Assembly (NCBI GenBank): GCA_947253615.1 | Contig: CAMYAA010000017.1 | Span: forward strand, 1-9,646 | Direction: 5' to 3' | DNA: 9,646 nucleotides | Source of the DNA: an uncultured Sutterellaceae bacterium | Lineage (GTDB): Bacteria > Pseudomonadota > Gammaproteobacteria > Burkholderiales > Burkholderiaceae_F | Shown: positions 1 to 6,414 of the stretch, in pieces | Layout: every line of letters starts with the position of its first letter | How positions within the stretch are numbered: the first letter of the stretch is position 1 | The notes under the pieces: generated by a model | Database searches by the model: none | Told to the model about the DNA's origin: nothing | The model's input: the letters and a program-made list of their open reading frames with translations, nothing else | Position numbers and translations under genes: made by a program

Positions 1-143
1 GCATGGCTTTACGAGGCAATGGCCAACACTTCATTAGTCTCGATAAGGTCATGAAGACCATGATGGAAACGGGGCGTGATATGCAAAGCAAATACAAAGA
101 AACAAGCTTGGGCGGCCTAGCTGTCAGTATTGTTGAATGTTGA
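1..143 (+). CDS. sdaA: L-serine dehydratase (L-serine ammonia-lyase), C-terminal fragment
   Basis: The open frame enters from the left edge and stops with TGA at 141-143; only the last 46 or so residues are present. The tail reads [18 protein letters not shown], then [18 protein letters not shown]. The KYKETSxGGLAV block and the final Cys are typical of the single-chain, [4Fe-4S]-dependent L-serine dehydratases, which deaminate L-serine to pyruvate and ammonia in the cytoplasm. In the Legionella enzyme of this family the C-terminal Cys folds back onto the Fe-S cluster as a built-in inhibitor, and that residue is kept here. The ATG at 3 lies inside a conserved stretch and is not the start. The gene ends 67 bases from the stop of the convergent minus-strand gene, with a terminator between them. 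The family assignment rests on a short tail but the motif is distinctive. Confidence 0.82.
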   Translation, partial: MALRGNGQHFISLDKVMKTMMETGRDMQSKYKETSLGGLAVSIVEC

Positions 144-167
144 TGGATTAATATCGATCCAAACGAC

Positions 168-205
168 AATCCCCATGAAATTGATTGGATTTCATGGGGA
201 TTTTT
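168..205 (+). terminator. Rho-independent terminator after sdaA
   Basis: A perfect 14-bp inverted repeat (168-181 with 189-202, arm AATCCCCATGAAAT) encloses a 7-base loop and runs into TTTTT at 201-205. It lies 25 bases after the sdaA stop. On the minus strand the sequence after the stem is GTCGTTT, a poor T-tract. It may still act on transcripts of the convergent operon, as the only strong hairpin near its end. Confidence 0.88.
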
Positions 206-209
206 GCAT

Positions 210-2195
210 TTAGGGTTTTTGTCCGAAAAGATCGTTTCGAATTACGAAGTCAGCTAACCCAGCTTCCGCTTGAGCTCGATGTCTCATCGCTTTAAGCTCG
301 GCAGGACAGGGAACTGCTGGTTGCAGCGTGTCGCCAGCCCAGGTGTAGCAGGTGGCGAATTTGGGATCGCTATAGTGGGTGTCAATGGCTACCGCGCCTA
401 ATTTACTAATAGCAATACCACGATCCCCTAAGTTATAGAAGGCCAAGGCGGGTTTGTCGTTTTCGGGCGCGAAGACATTACGTCCTTCTGATGGGAGGAA
501 CGGCTTTCCGAGGGTTAATTCTTTAATGGTGGGGAAAATATCTCGATGACTTACCCAGCGTGTTGTGTCGGGTTTGGGTAACTGTTTGAGAATGTTTTCA
601 GGGATCCAGAAGATCAAGGGCACACCATTGGATTTGTGCGAATAGTTATGAGCGTAGTTGAGACGAGCGTTATGGTCGCCTGAGGCTACGACAATAGTGT
701 TTTGAAGTAGTTGCTTTTGAGCAAGGGTCTCAACAAAGTCACCCAATGCATTCGCTGAGTACTGGTAAGTCTTCATCTGAATTTCTAGACTCGGATCATT
801 TCGAGGCGTGGTTACATAGGCTGGTAAGGCGTTTACGCTCACGGGCGCCGGTGTATATCCGTCTGGTACGTGATGAGGAGCATGGTTCGTGATCGAAAGT
901 AAAACAATGAAGAGTTTTTGGTGCTCTTCTGAGGCTTGTTCCAAGAGCTTTTCAGCGTACTTAAACATGTACTCGTCAGGAACGCCCCAAGTGCTTTGCG
1001 GCGCTTGTGGGAACATTTTGAGGATGGCAGAAGAGCCGTAGACGGCATCGAACCCCTGCTTGAGAAGATTCTGATCGAGCTGACGCCATGATTCACTACC
1101 TGCCGTTACAAATACGACACGATAACCAGCTTCTTTAAAGGGAAGAACTTTAGAAAAGCTAAAGGTTTTTTGGCCGTATTTCGACTGCATCAATGGGAAA
1201 ACAGGCGTGTTAAATAAGATCCCTTCTAGGCTATGGTAAGTGCCTCCTCCCGCAGCAAAGCCTTGACGGAAAAGTTGCGCACGATTTAAGGCCGTTTCTA
1301 AATGACCGAGTGTGTTGTTCCCTGAGCCGTTTGAATCAAAAATATCTCGTCCCATGGATTCCATGACGGCAACCACAACGTTGTCATTGCTCTGAATGAG
1401 GGCATGGTTAGCCTCTACTAAGGCTTGTTTTGCTTGAGTGGGCCCTTTGAACCCTAATTCATTGAGTCCGTGTAAGGGATCAGGATTTAACGATAAGGAT
1501 TTTTGAACTTTATAAGCGCGATATAACGCAAAGGGGCCATTAACAATTGTGGTGTTAATAAAGGGATTGGTACTGACGTTGAGGTCTTGTTGGCGTAAGG
1601 GGAATTTACTGATACTGCCTCGTGACGCTAAGACCATGATAAGTGTTCCTATGAGTAAAACGCCTATTCGTTTTTTGAGGGAAGGACCATGCTCGTAGGG
1701 TTTTAGGGGTTTCTGACGGAAACTCAATGCACCGAGTACTCCGGGAATGATTAGGCTTAAGGCGTATATGCCAAGGTAAGTACCAATGGGCCAGTCGGAC
1801 CAAAGGGTTTTAATAATGGCTTTGGTGTCGTCTTGGAAAAGTCCAAAAATGATGGCACTGATAGGTGTTCCGTAGAATTGATAAAACCCAATATTGATTA
1901 GATCAAGAAGAACGGTAAACGCTACACCTAGCCAAAATAAGACGCGTGCAACTTTTAAGACTGGGCGGACAAAAAAGCCAATCCCTAAAAGAAGCCATGC
2001 TGGCCATAAGGCAATCGCGAGCCATTTGATGTCTAATCGAGCGCCCAATATGAAAGCAGGGAGGGATTCTGAGGGGGTTTCTGTGGTCCCGAAATGAATA
2101 AAGAAAAATGCTCGATAAAGGCTCATAACGATGAGCGTAAGTATGGTAATCAGAGCAAATCGTTTCCAGAGGACGGCTGATGTAGGCGAAGGCAT
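210..2195 (-). CDS. LTA synthase / phosphoglycerol transferase-like membrane sulfatase-family enzyme
   Basis: A 661-residue protein with the layout of the LtaS/OpgB group. About five hydrophobic segments come first (roughly 12-34, 55-77, 82-104, 138-159, 175-192), followed by an alkaline-phosphatase/sulfatase-fold domain from about residue 270, expected in the periplasm. Visible metal and catalytic motifs are E279 (VVVAVMES), T319 as probable nucleophile (GGGTYHS), H438 (ITNHAPH), D507-H508 (SGDHN) and H550 (SHRDIFPT). Such enzymes move a phosphoglycerol or phosphoethanolamine head group from a phospholipid to a glycan or lipid acceptor; the substrate here cannot be read from sequence. A Gram-negative host would not make lipoteichoic acid, so an osmoregulated glucan, LPS or capsule acceptor is more likely (inference). 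It follows rfbB by 20 bases on the same strand, so it is probably the second gene of an operon. No clear Shine-Dalgarno sequence precedes the ATG, which fits translational coupling. Confidence 0.85.
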   Translation of the reverse strand: MPSPTSAVLWKRFALITILTLIVMSLYRAFFFIHFGTTETPSESLPAFILGARLDIKWLAIALWPAWLLLGIGFFVRPVLKVARVLFWLGVAFTVLLDLINIGFYQFYGTPISAIIFGLFQDDTKAIIKTLWSDWPIGTYLGIYALSLIIPGVLGALSFRQKPLKPYEHGPSLKKRIGVLLIGTLIMVLASRGSISKFPLRQQDLNVSTNPFINTTIVNGPFALYRAYKVQKSLSLNPDPLHGLNELGFKGPTQAKQALVEANHALIQSNDNVVVAVMESMGRDIFDSNGSGNNTLGHLETALNRAQLFRQGFAAGGGTYHSLEGILFNTPVFPLMQSKYGQKTFSFSKVLPFKEAGYRVVFVTAGSESWRQLDQNLLKQGFDAVYGSSAILKMFPQAPQSTWGVPDEYMFKYAEKLLEQASEEHQKLFIVLLSITNHAPHHVPDGYTPAPVSVNALPAYVTTPRNDPSLEIQMKTYQYSANALGDFVETLAQKQLLQNTIVVASGDHNARLNYAHNYSHKSNGVPLIFWIPENILKQLPKPDTTRWVSHRDIFPTIKELTLGKPFLPSEGRNVFAPENDKPALAFYNLGDRGIAISKLGAVAIDTHYSDPKFATCYTWAGDTLQPAVPCPAELKAMRHRAQAEAGLADFVIRNDLFGQKP

Positions 2196-2215
2196 AGGCG
2201 TAACGTCGTAGCGAT

Positions 2216-3196
2216 TTAGTGGGATAAGTACCAGACAATAGTATGTCGGAAACCTTCATCAAAGGAAATGCTCGGTTTCCAGCCTAACTCACGTTGAATT
2301 TTCTGAGCATTTAGCCCGTAGCGCATATCGTGGCCGGGGCGATCGGTGACGTGAGTTATTAACTCTCGGTAAGAGTGTCCATCTTTTCTGGGTTGTAGTT
2401 CGTCGAGAACATCAGTTAACGCTTGAATAAATTCAAGGTTCGTCATTTCATGACGTGCACTAACGTTGTAGCACTCCCCGGGCAGGCCTTTTTCAAGAAC
2501 TAACATCAGGGCGTTTACGAAGTCACTTACGTGAATCCAGTCCCGGCTTTGCAGACCACTGCCATAAATCGTTAAGGGCTTCAAAGCGGTGGCTTGTCGA
2601 ATCATGAAGGGTAAAAGTTTTTCGGGGTACTGATGTGTCCCGTAATTGTTGGTGCAACGAACGGTAATCACAGGGAGGCCGTACGTCGTGAAAAAAGCTC
2701 GGCCGAGTTGATCGGCAGAGGCTTTGCTGGCGGAGTACGGGCTGCTGGGATTAAAGGGCGTGAGTTCATCGCTGGGCTCGGCCTCTGGGGCGATCGAACC
2801 ATAGACTTCGTCGGTAGAAATATTGATAAAACGAAAGTCGTTGTCGAGTTTATCGCGCCACCTTTGAGCGATGAGTAAAAGCGTTGATGTCCCTAAAACA
2901 TTCGTGTGGACGAATCGTAACGGATCCGTGATCGAGCGATCCACGTGGCTCTCGGCCGCGAAGTGAACGACGCCGCGAGGACGAAAACGTTCAAAGACGT
3001 CATTAACCGTTAAACTATCGGTAATGTCACCCTCGACCCAATGCAATAGTGGGTTATCAATAACCTCGCTGAGATTCTTGAGGTTCCCAGCGTAAGTGAG
3101 TGCATCAAGAACGACAACAGGTTCTTTTGTCGTTTTTAACCAATGGGTAACGAAGTGAGAGCCGATAAAACCAGCTCCGCCAGTAACAAGCAACAT
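2216..3196 (-). CDS. rfbB: dTDP-glucose 4,6-dehydratase
   Basis: This 326-residue extended short-chain dehydrogenase converts dTDP-D-glucose to dTDP-4-keto-6-deoxy-D-glucose, the second step to dTDP-L-rhamnose and related sugars for O-antigen, capsule or glycoprotein. Family signs in order: the NAD-binding glycine motif TGGAGFIGS (residues 5-13), the HFAAESHVDRS block (78-88), STDEVYG (127-133) with the T-D-E catalytic set, Y154xxxK158, NNYGTHQYPEKLLP (183-196), RDWIHVSDF (218-226) and DRPGHDMRY (285-293). It is about 30 residues shorter than E. coli RfbB: it ends at WYLSH, without the usual C-terminal tail. The ATG at 3196 gives a normal N-terminus directly before the glycine motif, although no strong ribosome site is seen. 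The other rhamnose genes (rfbA, rfbC, rfbD) are not in this window. Divergent from rng; first gene of the pair with the LTA-synthase-like enzyme. Confidence 0.93.
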   Translation of the reverse strand: MLLVTGGAGFIGSHFVTHWLKTTKEPVVVLDALTYAGNLKNLSEVIDNPLLHWVEGDITDSLTVNDVFERFRPRGVVHFAAESHVDRSITDPLRFVHTNVLGTSTLLLIAQRWRDKLDNDFRFINISTDEVYGSIAPEAEPSDELTPFNPSSPYSASKASADQLGRAFFTTYGLPVITVRCTNNYGTHQYPEKLLPFMIRQATALKPLTIYGSGLQSRDWIHVSDFVNALMLVLEKGLPGECYNVSARHEMTNLEFIQALTDVLDELQPRKDGHSYRELITHVTDRPGHDMRYGLNAQKIQRELGWKPSISFDEGFRHTIVWYLSH

Positions 3197-3247
3197 AATA
3201 AAGTGGAGTAAACGCCCAGCGCGTAAAGAGGGAAAGTCTGAATCCTA

Positions 3248-3258
3248 CTACAATGTAG
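3248..3258. promoter_or_regulatory. Palindrome and possible -10 in the rfbB/rng divergent region
   Basis: CTACAATGTAG is a perfect 5+5 inverted repeat around a central A. On the plus strand it contains TACAAT (3249-3254), a good -10 hexamer for rng, but no convincing -35 lies 15-19 bases upstream. It sits roughly midway between rfbB and rng, so it may be an operator or promoter element for either gene. Weakly supported. Confidence 0.3.
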
Positions 3259-3270
3259 AGCAACAGACAT

Positions 3271-3290
3271 CAAGCCTTCTTGAGGGCTTG
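3271..3290 (+). promoter_or_regulatory. Hairpin in the rng leader, just before the ribosome binding site
   Basis: CAAGCC (3271-3276) pairs with GGCTTG (3285-3290). Two further inner pairs (one T-G) leave a 4-base loop. No T-run follows, so it is not a terminator. It lies 7 bases upstream of the AAGGA site of rng and could affect rng mRNA stability or translation. In E. coli RNase E, a relative of RNase G, controls its own mRNA through leader structure; any such role here is inference. Confidence 0.35.
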
Positions 3291-3297
3291 GTTCGTG

Positions 3298-3302
3298 AAG
3301 GA
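3298..3302 (+). promoter_or_regulatory. Ribosome binding site that fixes the rng start at GTG 3310
   Basis: AAGGA lies 7 bases before the GTG at 3310. The alternatives, TTG at 3280 and GTG at 3295, have no such site, fall in or next to the leader hairpin, and would add residues not seen at the N-terminus of RNase G proteins. Confidence 0.7.
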
Positions 3303-3309
3303 TTTAAAC

Positions 3310-4779
3310 GTGGAAACTATTTTAATAAATTCTGGGTGCCGAGAAACGCGCGCAGCCATTTTGGTTGACGGGGTACTCGAGGACTATATTGTTGAGCAAG
3401 AGGCCTCGCGTGGTCTCTCGGGCAATATCTATTTGGGCAAAGTGGTCCGCGTATTGCCAGGGATGCAAAGTGCGTTTGTCAACATTGGTCTTGAACGCAC
3501 GGCTTATTTGCATGTGAGTATGGTGCGTCAAGAAGACCCCGCTCATCCTAAGCCCATCGAAGAAGTTCTCCATGAAGGGAGCGTCATTATTGTTCAGGTC
3601 ATTAAGGATCCGGTAGGAACGAAAGGGGCGCGTTTGAGTATGCTCGTTTCGCTTCCTGGGCGCACCTTGGTGTACCTCCCTTACGAAGACCACATTGGCA
3701 TTTCCCAGCGTATTGATGACGAAGAACGTCGTGAAGCTTTACGCGAACGGATTACTCAGTTGCGAGAACCTACGGACAAAGGGGGCTATATCGTCCGCAC
3801 GTCCGTGAGCGAGGCCCCTGAGGACTATCCCTTTGATGTGGATATGGCGTATTTGCGTCGTCAGTGGGAGCATATTCGCGAAACGGCTCGTGTGAGTAAG
3901 GTACCTAGCTGCTTGTATGAAGAACTCTCGTTAGGGAAGCGCTTGTTGCGCGATCGCGTAACAGAAAACACTCAAGCGGTTTGGGTCGACAATAAACCCG
4001 CCATGATGGCGTTGGTGGCGTTTGCGCAAACGTACTTGCCGGGCCTTGAAGAACGTATTCGTTTTTATAAGGGCTTTGCCACGCTCTTTGAACAGTATGG
4101 TATTGAGCGTGATGTGGAGCATGTGCTTCAACGCAATGTAGCGTTGAAGTCGGGTGGCTATCTGGTGATTGATCAGACGGAAGCAATGACCACCATCGAC
4201 GTGAATACCGGCGCTTATGTGGGCCGCAAGGACTTCGCGGATACTGTATATCAGACGAATTTAGAGGCCACTGAGGTAATTGCGCGTCAAATGCGTTTGC
4301 GTAATTTGGGTGGCATGATCATTGTGGACTTTATCGATATGCACAATGACTCGCACAAGGCCGATGTGCTTGAGTCACTTCGTAAAGCTGTTTCATTGGA
4401 CCGAAACATGGTCACGGTGAGTGGTTTTTCGGAATTGGGGCTTGTGGAAATGACCCGCAAGCGTACGCGTGACTCCTTAAACCATGTGCTCTGCGAGCCC
4501 TGTCCATTGTGCCAGGGGCGCGGGACGATTATGACGGTGCGTACGGTGGCTTATGCGATTTTGCGTGAAGTGTTACGTGAAAATCGTCGTCAGAAAACGG
4601 TCGAAGCTTTTAGAGTCCGTGCGCATGCCTTAGTGGTTCATTTATTAGAACATGAAGAAAAAGAAGCCCTGGACTTACTGATGGAGTCCATTGAAAAGCG
4701 CATTATTTTAGAAATTAATCCCGATGCCACACAAGAGAGTTACGAGATTAGCTCGTACAGTGGTCCTTTGACGCAGTGA
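3310..4779 (+). CDS. rng: Ribonuclease G
   Basis: This single-strand-specific endoribonuclease of the RNase E/G family matures the 16S rRNA 5' end and degrades mRNA in the cytoplasm. From the GTG start the protein has 489 residues, the same length as E. coli RNase G, without the long C-terminal scaffold of RNase E. In order it has the N-terminal ETILIN-ETR strand, an S1 domain (SGNIYLGKVVRVLPGMQSAF, about residues 37-56), GTKGARLS near 103, the DNase I-like catalytic core with D297 (TTIDVNTGAYVG) and D340 (IIVDFIDM), and the zinc-link CPLC (C398, C401) that joins subunits in this family. A longer TTG start at 3280 is possible but lacks a ribosome site. The next gene, sbcB, begins 10 bases after the stop, so the two are probably co-transcribed. 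No unusual residue was noticed. Confidence 0.95.
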   Translation: METILINSGCRETRAAILVDGVLEDYIVEQEASRGLSGNIYLGKVVRVLPGMQSAFVNIGLERTAYLHVSMVRQEDPAHPKPIEEVLHEGSVIIVQVIKDPVGTKGARLSMLVSLPGRTLVYLPYEDHIGISQRIDDEERREALRERITQLREPTDKGGYIVRTSVSEAPEDYPFDVDMAYLRRQWEHIRETARVSKVPSCLYEELSLGKRLLRDRVTENTQAVWVDNKPAMMALVAFAQTYLPGLEERIRFYKGFATLFEQYGIERDVEHVLQRNVALKSGGYLVIDQTEAMTTIDVNTGAYVGRKDFADTVYQTNLEATEVIARQMRLRNLGGMIIVDFIDMHNDSHKADVLESLRKAVSLDRNMVTVSGFSELGLVEMTRKRTRDSLNHVLCEPCPLCQGRGTIMTVRTVAYAILREVLRENRRQKTVEAFRVRAHALVVHLLEHEEKEALDLLMESIEKRIILEINPDATQESYEISSYSGPLTQ

Positions 4780-4789
4780 GAGAAACGTT

Positions 4790-6280
4790 ATGGAAAAAAG
4801 CTTTTATTGGTATGACTTTGAAACGTTTGGGATTAATCCCCGAACGTTGCGCCCCTCGCAATTTGCTGGGATTCGTACCAATTTAAAATTCGAGTCTAAT
4901 GGCAAAGGGGAAATTTTTTACTGTAAACCTTCGCCCGATCAACTCCCGGAACCGAAGGCGTGTTTATTGACCAAAATTACGCCTCAACACTGTAATGAGC
5001 ACGGGATTCATGAAACGGATTTTGCAAAAGCCATTTGGGATCGTTTGAACGAACCTGGCACGATCAGTTTGGGTTACAACACGCTCGGCTTTGACGATGA
5101 AGTTTGCCGTTTCCTTTTCTGGCGCAATTTCCGTGATCCATACTCGCATCAATGGAAGGATGGTTGCACGCGTTGGGACTTATTCCCCATCGTTTTAGCG
5201 ATTTACGCTTTGCGTGGTGAGTGCAGTTGGATTCGCTGGCCTAGTTGGAGTGAACTCGATCCGAAGAAGTTCCCCGGGGTTCAGGATCGTCCGGGCTACG
5301 CCTTTAAATTGGAATTGCTCACGAAGTTTAATAACTTGGTGCACAGCAAGGCTCATGACGCTTTGTCGGACGTTGAGGCGACGATCGCCTTGGCGAAATT
5401 AATTGCCACGAACGAACCGAAACTGTGGCAATGGGCGCTTGAGCATCGTGACAAGGATTATGCGCGTTATTGTGTTGAAAACGGTCCCACGGTTTGGGTT
5501 TCGCCGCGTTTAGGTGGGGTGAATCATTTCTTACGCGTGGTGCAAAAGATTTGCGTTAAAGAAGGCAATCCTAACGAATACATTGTTTGGGACTTGATGC
5601 ACGATCCCTCTGAACTCGAAGGGCTTACCGCCGATGAGATGACACTGCGCATTAAGAGTAAGAATGCCGTGCTCGAATCCATGGGTTTGAAGCGTCTCCC
5701 GATGTATCGATTGAAGATCAATGAGTCTCCGTTTGTTTGTGACGATTTACGTGTATTGCGTCCACAACGAGCCCAAGAAATTGGGATCGACTTTGACGTT
5801 ATCGCCCGAAATTCACAACGTTTGAGTGAAATGGGGATGATCGCTGGTACTGTCCAAGATGCCTGTAAATTCACTGACGAAAAGGTAATGGATGCCGACG
5901 AAGCCCTTTATTCGGGATTCCCGAGTCAAGCGGACAAGAAAGTGATGACTCGCATTCTTAACTTGGATGGGCAAACCTTGGCGGACGAAATCGACAAGGG
6001 TCATTTGAACTTTGAGAGTGAGGCGTTACAGACGTTGTTATGGCGCTTTATGGGCCGCAACTACCCGCAGTTGATGAACGACGATATGAAGACGTTGTGG
6101 CAGACCTACTTGCGCGCTAAGCTTTTGAGCGAAGATTCGCCCAACAATATTACGAAGTATTTTGAAGAGCTCGACACCTTGATGCAGTCCTATGTGGATC
6201 AAGGTGATGTGCCCGAAGACGTGGATGAAGTGTTAAATGAACTCTACGCCTGGGGCGAACACTTGAGCGAAAACCTTTAA
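4790..6280 (+). CDS. sbcB: Exodeoxyribonuclease I
   Basis: This 496-residue 3'-to-5' single-strand DNA exonuclease is used in recombination and mismatch repair; it degrades ssDNA ends and interacts with SSB in the E. coli system. The N-terminal DEDDh domain shows D9 and E11 (WYDFETFG), the FDDEV Asp pair (102-103), and H189 with D194 (KAHDALSDVEATIALAKL). Downstream come the SH3-like and helical regions of ExoI, recognisable by the RPQRAQEIGID block near 320-330 and the ALYSGFPSQADKKVM block near 375-390. The length is close to E. coli ExoI (475) and nothing appears missing. The ATG at 4790 puts the first catalytic motif at the expected distance. Only a weak GAGAG ribosome site overlaps the rng stop, so translational coupling to rng is likely. 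Confidence 0.95.
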   Translation: MEKSFYWYDFETFGINPRTLRPSQFAGIRTNLKFESNGKGEIFYCKPSPDQLPEPKACLLTKITPQHCNEHGIHETDFAKAIWDRLNEPGTISLGYNTLGFDDEVCRFLFWRNFRDPYSHQWKDGCTRWDLFPIVLAIYALRGECSWIRWPSWSELDPKKFPGVQDRPGYAFKLELLTKFNNLVHSKAHDALSDVEATIALAKLIATNEPKLWQWALEHRDKDYARYCVENGPTVWVSPRLGGVNHFLRVVQKICVKEGNPNEYIVWDLMHDPSELEGLTADEMTLRIKSKNAVLESMGLKRLPMYRLKINESPFVCDDLRVLRPQRAQEIGIDFDVIARNSQRLSEMGMIAGTVQDACKFTDEKVMDADEALYSGFPSQADKKVMTRILNLDGQTLADEIDKGHLNFESEALQTLLWRFMGRNYPQLMNDDMKTLWQTYLRAKLLSEDSPNNITKYFEELDTLMQSYVDQGDVPEDVDEVLNELYAWGEHLSENL

Positions 6281-6306
6281 AGGAAAAGATTAGCTTTCTT
6301 CGAAGT

Positions 6307-6335
6307 GGGGGACTTTTCTGCCAAGGAAGACCCCC
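6307..6335 (+). promoter_or_regulatory. Hairpin in the sbcB-glnS gap
   Basis: GGGGG (6307-6311) pairs with CCCCC (6331-6335). After an A-A mismatch, CTTTT (6313-6317) pairs with GGAAG (6325-6329), with two G-U pairs. No T-run follows on either strand, so it is unlikely to be a classical terminator. It may be an mRNA structure between sbcB and glnS. An 8-bp palindrome, CTTCGAAG (6298-6305), lies just before it. Confidence 0.35.
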
Positions 6336-6366
6336 TGGAGAAGAAACGGAAGTTTTAAGTATCCCG

Positions 6367-6406
6367 TACAATATGGGAACTTTTATTGATTTAACCAAGC
6401 TTGGAA
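6367..6406 (+). promoter_or_regulatory. glnS: Possible glnS -10 (TACAAT) and ribosome site (GGAA)
   Basis: TACAAT at 6367-6372 is a good -10 hexamer, but no clear -35 is seen. GGAA at 6403-6406 lies 8 bases before ATG 6415. The upstream in-frame ATG at 6373 has no ribosome site at a useful distance and would abut this -10. Both points favour 6415 as the glnS start. Confidence 0.35.
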
Positions 6407-6414
6407 ATGCGTTT

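Noticed and set aside
1903..2262. 119-codon minus-strand frame bridging rfbB and the LTA-synthase-like gene
   Set aside because: It is out of frame with both recognised proteins and overlaps their coding ends. I checked it as a possible frameshifted RfbB tail and found no similarity.
6307..6335. Rho-independent terminator after sbcB
   Set aside because: The hairpin is GC-rich but neither strand has a T-run after it.
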